From contig NZ_AP027741.1 in the NCBI RefSeq assembly GCF_030296755.1, positions 1,861,475 through 1,925,474 on the forward strand: a DNA stretch of 64,000 nucleotides, in the 5' to 3' direction. The translations under genes and the position numbers were made by a program. Source of the DNA: Methylophaga marina (lineage in GTDB: Bacteria; Pseudomonadota; Gammaproteobacteria; Nitrosococcales; Methylophagaceae). Under the pieces are notes generated by a model that saw nothing but the letters and a program-made list of their open reading frames with translations, searched no databases and had not been told where the DNA came from. Shown piece by piece: positions 60,121-64,000 of this stretch (position 1 is the first letter of the stretch; the number at the start of each line of letters is the position of its first letter).

Positions 60121-60570
60121 ATGCGTTTTTCTTATTTTTTTATTCCTTTAGCATTTGCCTTACCTAACTTAGCAAGTGCCAATACTTGTGAAGTAGAAAT
60201 TACTGCGGGTGATTCATGGTCATACAACACTAAGACAATCACTGTGCCATCTGATTGTGATGAATTTACTGTCAATTTCACGCATACAGGTAAGCTATCT
60301 AAAGATGGGCTTGGTCATAACTGGGTATTAGCCAAGACTTCAGATGTGAATGCCATTGCTCAAGCCGGTGCACCAGAAGGGCTCGAAAATGATTTCCTTC
60401 CAAAGGATGATGAGCGTGTGCTCGCATTCACACCGATCATCGGTGGCGGTGAAAGTGCCTCAACAACCTTTAAAACGAGTGTGTTAAATAAAAATGAGGA
60501 CTATAGCTTTTTCTGCTCATTTCCTGGTCACACATTTATGATGCGCGGCACCGTGAAACAAGCAGAATAA
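60121..60570 (+). CDS. azu: Azurin (type 1 blue copper protein)
   Basis: Periplasmic electron carrier of 149 residues: signal peptide ending NLASA, then the azurin fold. Copper ligands are visible as His in GLGHNWVLAK and Cys, His and Met in FFCSFPGHTFMMRGT. The sequence CEVEITAGDSWSYNTKTITVP is typical. Lying next to mauN, it is the probable electron acceptor of methylamine dehydrogenase, as in obligate methylotrophs that lack amicyanin. That role is inferred from context. Confidence 0.95.
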   Translation: MRFSYFFIPLAFALPNLASANTCEVEITAGDSWSYNTKTITVPSDCDEFTVNFTHTGKLSKDGLGHNWVLAKTSDVNAIAQAGAPEGLENDFLPKDDERVLAFTPIIGGGESASTTFKTSVLNKNEDYSFFCSFPGHTFMMRGTVKQAE

Positions 60571-60604
60571 AAATACCTTTCAGCTTCCTCTTGTATCCCC
60601 TGTT

Positions 60605-60643
60605 ATAAAGGTGTGGTGGTTTGCCGCCCACCTTTATCTTTTT
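60605..60643. terminator. Shared terminator between azurin and mauN
   Basis: ataaaggtg / cacctttat (9-bp stem) followed by TCTTTTTATTT on the plus strand, between two convergent genes; the AT pairs at the base give some T on the other strand too. Confidence 0.8.
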
Positions 60644-60645
60644 AT

Positions 60646-61491
60646 TTAATCGTCAGCTTTTCTATTTGCCATCCCCACTAAGTCAATTTTCATTGACAGA
60701 ACTCCTTCGCTACATTCATCAAGACAAGCACCGCAACGAGTACAATCACTTGAAGTAACGGATAAGGCTTGTTTTGACACTACAGGGGCCAGTACATGTG
60801 GTTCAGGACAAACAGCAACGCAACGTGAACAGCCACGGGTATCACAGCTTTCTGTTGGTGTGGATGTCACTTTGAGTCGACCATAGCGTCCTAAAATGCC
60901 ATAGAAAGCACCTACTGGGCACAGATGGCCGCACCAGGCACGACGACTGACAAATAAATCAAACAAAAATAAAGCGCCGAGCAGCATCGCTCCACTTAAA
61001 GAAAACCATATTAACTCTCGCTGGAATCGTGTAATAGGGTTCACTATTTCCCACGCCAAGGTCCCGCCTAAAAAAGAAAGCACCAGAGATAAGGCTAAGA
61101 TCCAGAGTCGTAAATGACGCGATAAATTCATATTGCCTTTAATATTGAGACGTTTACGTAACCAATAGGCTAAATCAGTCAGTAAGTTGATGGGACATAC
61201 CCAGCTACAGTAAAGACGACCGGCTAAGAAAGCATAAAACCCTCCGACCAGTATCGCCCCCATAAGCGCGGGCAAGGCAATAGGGGAACCTGCAAAAAAA
61301 GACTGGAGAAGAATAAAAGGATCGGTCAGTTTGAGTTGTTCAAACCAGAGACTAGACGATAAATTGCCATCAGCAATCTTGCCATAACCCGGTATTGCAA
61401 CAATAAAGGCAAGTAAAATGGAGATTTGTACGATACGGCGCATTAACAACCAGCGATGCCGATAGAGGCCACGCTTCAGACGATGTAACAT
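60646..61491 (-). CDS. mauN: Methylamine utilisation ferredoxin-type membrane protein MauN
   Basis: A 281-residue NapH-like inner-membrane iron-sulfur protein. Several helices carry YCSWVCPINLL and CGHLCPVGAF, and the C-terminal cytoplasmic part has two 4Fe-4S motifs (CSRCVAVCPEP; CTRCGACLDECSEG). MauN occurs in mau clusters with MauM. It is reported as not strictly needed for growth on methylamine in some species, and its electron route is unknown. Last gene of the mau run, 2 bp after mauM. Confidence 0.93.
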   Translation of the reverse strand: MLHRLKRGLYRHRWLLMRRIVQISILLAFIVAIPGYGKIADGNLSSSLWFEQLKLTDPFILLQSFFAGSPIALPALMGAILVGGFYAFLAGRLYCSWVCPINLLTDLAYWLRKRLNIKGNMNLSRHLRLWILALSLVLSFLGGTLAWEIVNPITRFQRELIWFSLSGAMLLGALFLFDLFVSRRAWCGHLCPVGAFYGILGRYGRLKVTSTPTESCDTRGCSRCVAVCPEPHVLAPVVSKQALSVTSSDCTRCGACLDECSEGVLSMKIDLVGMANRKADD

Positions 61492-61493
61492 AC

Positions 61494-62177
61494 TTAGCTC
61501 CTCCCAACGGCATTCCTGCCAGACAGGCCTAAGCCCAGTTCGCGTGGAAGTACGCGAATGGCCGCTTCAGACAAGACACAATGTTTTTCACAGGTGCCGC
61601 ATCCAGTGCAGATGTCTGAATGCACGGTAGGAATCATCAATTTTCCTGCCTCAGTCTGGATAGGTTCAATGGTGATGGCTTCATCACGAATGGGGCAAAC
61701 TCGCCAGCAAATACTACAGGTCAAACCTTTGTAATTGAGGCAGGTTTCATGGTCAACAAGTACAGCGACGCCCATATCCGCTTTTTTTATATCGGTCATA
61801 TGGCGATCAAGTGCACCGGTCGGGCAGGCCTTGGCACAGGGAATATCGGTGCACATCCGGCACGGTTCTTCTCTGGCTACAAAATAGGGCGTGCCTTGTG
61901 GAGCAGGATCGGCCCAACTGGCTAACTTCAGAATATCGTAGGGGCAGTCTTCAACACATAAGCCACATCGTATACATGATGAGTCGAAGTCCAGATCCGG
62001 CAATGCGCCTGGTGGGCGAAGCGCTTCTGCAGCGCGTGCTGGACGGGATAGAATCATGGATTGTCCAATGATGGTACCCACCAGTACCACTCCAAAACGT
62101 TTGAATAGATGACGAAAGGTTTCCCGCTTTCCGGGATCGTCTAATTGATGGTTAGTGTCTCGTTGATTTTCTGCCAT
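61494..62177 (-). CDS. mauM: Methylamine utilisation ferredoxin-type protein MauM
   Basis: A NapG-like periplasmic iron-sulfur protein of 227 residues. An N-terminal hydrophobic export segment (VVLVGTIIGQSMILSRPARA) is followed by four cysteine clusters: CIRCGLCVEDCP, CRMCTDIPCAKACP, a C-x6-C-x2-C-x3-CP group in NYKGLTCSICWRVCP, and CTGCGTCEKHC. That suggests four 4Fe-4S centres. Start ATG 62177 (MAENQRD) has GGAGG upstream; the longer frame overlaps mauL. Confidence 0.93.
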   Translation of the reverse strand: MAENQRDTNHQLDDPGKRETFRHLFKRFGVVLVGTIIGQSMILSRPARAAEALRPPGALPDLDFDSSCIRCGLCVEDCPYDILKLASWADPAPQGTPYFVAREEPCRMCTDIPCAKACPTGALDRHMTDIKKADMGVAVLVDHETCLNYKGLTCSICWRVCPIRDEAITIEPIQTEAGKLMIPTVHSDICTGCGTCEKHCVLSEAAIRVLPRELGLGLSGRNAVGRS

Positions 62178-62206
62178 TAGTACCTCCAGCAGATAAACAG
62201 CAAATA

Positions 62207-62569
62207 TCAGGGAGCTACCGTCATTTCGGCTCTGATAACCGGATGTATCCAGCATTGCAAAAGGTAATCACCGGCTGCTGGAATAGTCAAGCTGACGGTT
62301 TCTCCCGGAAGCTGTACGCCTAAGTTCACCACTTTGCCGTCGGGGTAGGTGACATAAATACTGTGTGCAACATCAGATTTGTTGGTGATCGCCAGGGTGT
62401 CATTGGCGCTCGGGGTAAACGACCAGTCTTCAAAATCGTGGTGGGTCAGAGACATATTATGAACCACCGGCCCTGAGTCGCCCGCCTGTTCGGCACTGGC
62501 AACGGGTAGAATGAGCGTACTCATAATGCAAGCTATAGTCATGAGCCAAAGTGTTACTTGCCTGTTCAC
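62207..62569 (-). CDS. mauL: MauL-like small cupredoxin-fold protein
   Basis: A 120-residue exported protein (signal ending VASA) between mauG and mauM, the place of mauL in clusters ordered mauFBEDAGLMN. The mature part looks like a cupredoxin: His69 in SDVAHSIYV and Cys106, His109 in LLQCWIHP, as in amicyanin. The fourth ligand position, Met98 in amicyanin, is Ile112 here, with the nearest Met at 116. It may bind copper differently or not at all. Its role is unknown. The name rests on gene order. Confidence 0.75.
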   Translation of the reverse strand: MNRQVTLWLMTIACIMSTLILPVASAEQAGDSGPVVHNMSLTHHDFEDWSFTPSANDTLAITNKSDVAHSIYVTYPDGKVVNLGVQLPGETVSLTIPAAGDYLLQCWIHPVIRAEMTVAP

Positions 62570-62574
62570 GTATG

Positions 62575-63579
62575 CTACTCCTCGGGTAATTCGGGTGGAG
62601 AAAGTGCTAATGGACCACCATTTAAGGTTTTCAAAAAGGCAATCAGATCGGCTTTTTGTTGTTCAGTTAGTTCAAATGGCGACATTTCTTTAGACAGGCT
62701 GGGACGTTTGAGACCACCGTCTTCATAATGTTTGATCACTTGCTCCAGATTGGTCATGGAACCATCATGCATAAAAGGTCCGTTTTCTGGCAGATCACGT
62801 AAGGTCGGGGTTTTAAAAGCATGCTGCATAATCGTCACCTCGACAGGGATGGTATTGCCACGACCCAGATCCGGGCTATCCAGCCCAATGTCATGGAAAC
62901 TATCATCAGTAAAACGCCATGACTTATGACAAGCGGCGCACTGGGCTTTATTGTTAAATACTTGAAAACCACGTTGAGCACTGACACTGATAGCTTCATC
63001 ATCACCTTCTACCCAACGATCAAAGCTTGAAACATTGGAGACCAAGGTACGTTGAAAAGTCGCTAATGCCATCGCAATGCGCTGTGTAGTGATTTCTGCA
63101 TCACCATAGGCAGACTCAAATAAGGGGCGATAACCTTTAATTTCACCTAGTCGCTGAACTAATTCATCCATGTTGTAGTTCATTTCGTGTGGCGTGGTGA
63201 TGGGAAGCACTGCCTGCGCTTCCAGTGAGTTGGCTCGGCCATCCCACATTAATGCTTTAAGCCAGGCGCTGTTCATGACAGTGGGCGTTCGTCTCGGCTG
63301 CTCAAGTTCTTCCGAACCCAGCGGCACAACGCGGCCATCGCTCCAGCGATGATCCGGTGAGTGGCAGGTCGCACAGGACATACCTTTATCTCGGGACAAA
63401 CGCGGGTCAAAAAACAGGGCTTTACCCAGCGTTGTTTTTTCTATAGTAAGCGGGTTGGAGTCCGGCGCCGGAATGGCCTCGGGACGTTGATAATCACTCC
63501 GCTTGATTGTGTCATCAGCCAAACTGGCATGCACGGAAAATACCGTGCATGCCAACATGACGAGGATTCTGATCTTCAT
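62575..63579 (-). CDS. mauG: MauG, di-haem enzyme maturing tryptophan tryptophylquinone
   Basis: Periplasmic di-haem c protein of the cytochrome c peroxidase family that finishes TTQ formation in MauA through a bis-Fe(IV) state. The 334-residue protein has a signal peptide ([16 protein letters not shown]) and two haem-attachment sites, [16 protein letters not shown] and [10 protein letters not shown]. Other family segments are [15 protein letters not shown] and [24 protein letters not shown]. MauG uses Tyr as sixth ligand of one haem where peroxidases use Met; I could not assign that residue by eye. It lies 24 bp after mauA. Confidence 0.93.
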   Translation of the reverse strand: MKIRILVMLACTVFSVHASLADDTIKRSDYQRPEAIPAPDSNPLTIEKTTLGKALFFDPRLSRDKGMSCATCHSPDHRWSDGRVVPLGSEELEQPRRTPTVMNSAWLKALMWDGRANSLEAQAVLPITTPHEMNYNMDELVQRLGEIKGYRPLFESAYGDAEITTQRIAMALATFQRTLVSNVSSFDRWVEGDDEAISVSAQRGFQVFNNKAQCAACHKSWRFTDDSFHDIGLDSPDLGRGNTIPVEVTIMQHAFKTPTLRDLPENGPFMHDGSMTNLEQVIKHYEDGGLKRPSLSKEMSPFELTEQQKADLIAFLKTLNGGPLALSPPELPEE

Positions 63580-63603
63580 GATGTAAGAATGCCTCAGGCC
63601 AAC

Positions 63604-63999
63604 TTAGCTGGCTTTACCAACGACTGGTGAGATGGTGCAGTGATAGGTCATATCATCATTTTCTGCACCGAAGCACCATACGATGTCGTTGGAGAACTCA
63701 GGACGGTAAACCGGCAGTTCACCTTCTGTGTTCAGACACGCACATTGACCACAGGTTTGCTTACCACAGCAGTCACGGTAAGCGATCAGGTAAGTCTGAC
63801 CGTCACCCGGGTTGTAACAGCTGGCCACCCATGAGCTCGGTGACAGGCTGGTGCCCGGAGGACAGGAAGTCAGCGTACCACCACAGCAGTCACAGACGTT
63901 CCCGTCGATAGAACAGTGCCGCCAGTAGTCACAGGCTTGTGGATCCTGATCCTGTGGTTGCCAACCTGCTCTGGCCGCATCCAGGTCACTGGCGTCAGC
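63604..63999 (-). CDS. mauA: Methylamine dehydrogenase light chain MauA (5' end outside the window)
   Basis: TTQ-containing subunit of periplasmic methylamine dehydrogenase (methylamine to formaldehyde and ammonia). The visible 131 residues cover the mature chain from about its N-terminus (ADASDLDAARAGWQPQDQD). They include the two tryptophans that form TTQ, Trp57 in SSWVASC (63829-63831) and Trp108 in DIVWCFGAEN (63676-63678), counting as in Paracoccus. The visible part has 14 cysteines, against 12 (six disulfides) in the well-known enzymes; the extras are in CDCCGG and KQTCGQ. The signal peptide and upstream mauFBED genes are outside the window. Confidence 0.96.
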   Translation of the reverse strand, partial: ADASDLDAARAGWQPQDQDPQACDYWRHCSIDGNVCDCCGGTLTSCPPGTSLSPSSWVASCYNPGDGQTYLIAYRDCCGKQTCGQCACLNTEGELPVYRPEFSNDIVWCFGAENDDMTYHCTISPVVGKAS

Positions 64000-64000
64000 G

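Noticed and set aside
62207..62569. Calling the cupredoxin-like gene amicyanin (mauC)
   Set aside because: The fourth copper ligand is not conserved and the position between mauG and mauM is that of mauL.
63361..63911. Three plus-strand open frames opposite mauG and mauA
   Set aside because: They are antisense shadows of well-supported genes and show no family features.

Overview
The window looks like chromosome of a gammaproteobacterial methylotroph close to Methylophaga (an inference from gene content; no search was run). It carries a lanthanide-type methanol dehydrogenase (xoxF), an MxaD-like protein, azurin and the end of a methylamine dehydrogenase cluster (mauA-G-L-M-N). These sit among gammaproteobacterial housekeeping blocks: trxB/ftsK-lolA-rarA, mlaFEDCB-ibaG-murA-hisGDC, metXW, yggT-proC-yggS/pilT-pilU and pstSCAB.

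Layout. 0-5 kb: a minus-strand DNA-repair group with a DnaQ/UvrC-like fusion, an iron-sulfur photolyase and a class I CPD photolyase, next to the start of a cut-off membrane protein. 5-11 kb: orn, a Ste24-type protease, a small cytochrome c, and a uspA / LplT-like transporter / diguanylate cyclase run. 11-17 kb: trxB diverging from ftsK-lolA-rarA, then rsmJ and a YVTN propeller/MxaD-like pair. 18-25.5 kb: one long plus-strand run joining Mla lipid transport, peptidoglycan synthesis (murA) and histidine synthesis. 25.5-34 kb: pyrimidine, methionine and proline genes, twitching motility ATPases and an OmpA-like lipoprotein. 35-37 kb: xoxF alone between its own terminator and promoter. 37.4-53.3 kb: an aryl polyene type gene cluster. 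It holds a phosphopantetheinyl transferase, two ACPs, an acyl-ACP ligase fused to a dehydratase, two active ketosynthases plus a Cys-less partner, a second dehydratase, a ketoreductase, a glycosyltransferase, two acyltransferases, a thioesterase, a LolA-like carrier, an MMPL exporter and a lipoprotein. 54.4-59 kb: a PHO-box-controlled pst operon in which a degenerate Fic-like gene lies where phoU is usual. 59.4-64 kb: a small membrane protein, azurin, and the mau genes, with mauA cut by the window edge.

How it fits together. Methanol and methylamine are oxidised in the periplasm by the PQQ enzyme XoxF and the TTQ enzyme MauAB. Electrons from the latter probably go to azurin, since no amicyanin with normal ligands is visible. 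MauG, with two CxxCH haem sites, completes the TTQ cofactor in MauA. The polyene cluster would build a polyene acyl chain on ACP, attach it to an outer-membrane lipid and export it, as a photoprotective pigment. Two light-driven DNA repair enzymes in the same window suit a sunlit surface-water life.

Data caveat. Six genes (the iron-sulfur photolyase, uspA, apeF, apeG, the MMPL exporter and a small membrane protein) carry seven apparent one-base indels. Every one lies in a homopolymer of five or more bases, and in each case correction restores a family-like protein or a tight overlap with its neighbour. I read these as probable sequencing errors and annotate the genes at full length. I saw no tRNA, rRNA, insertion sequence or CRISPR array.
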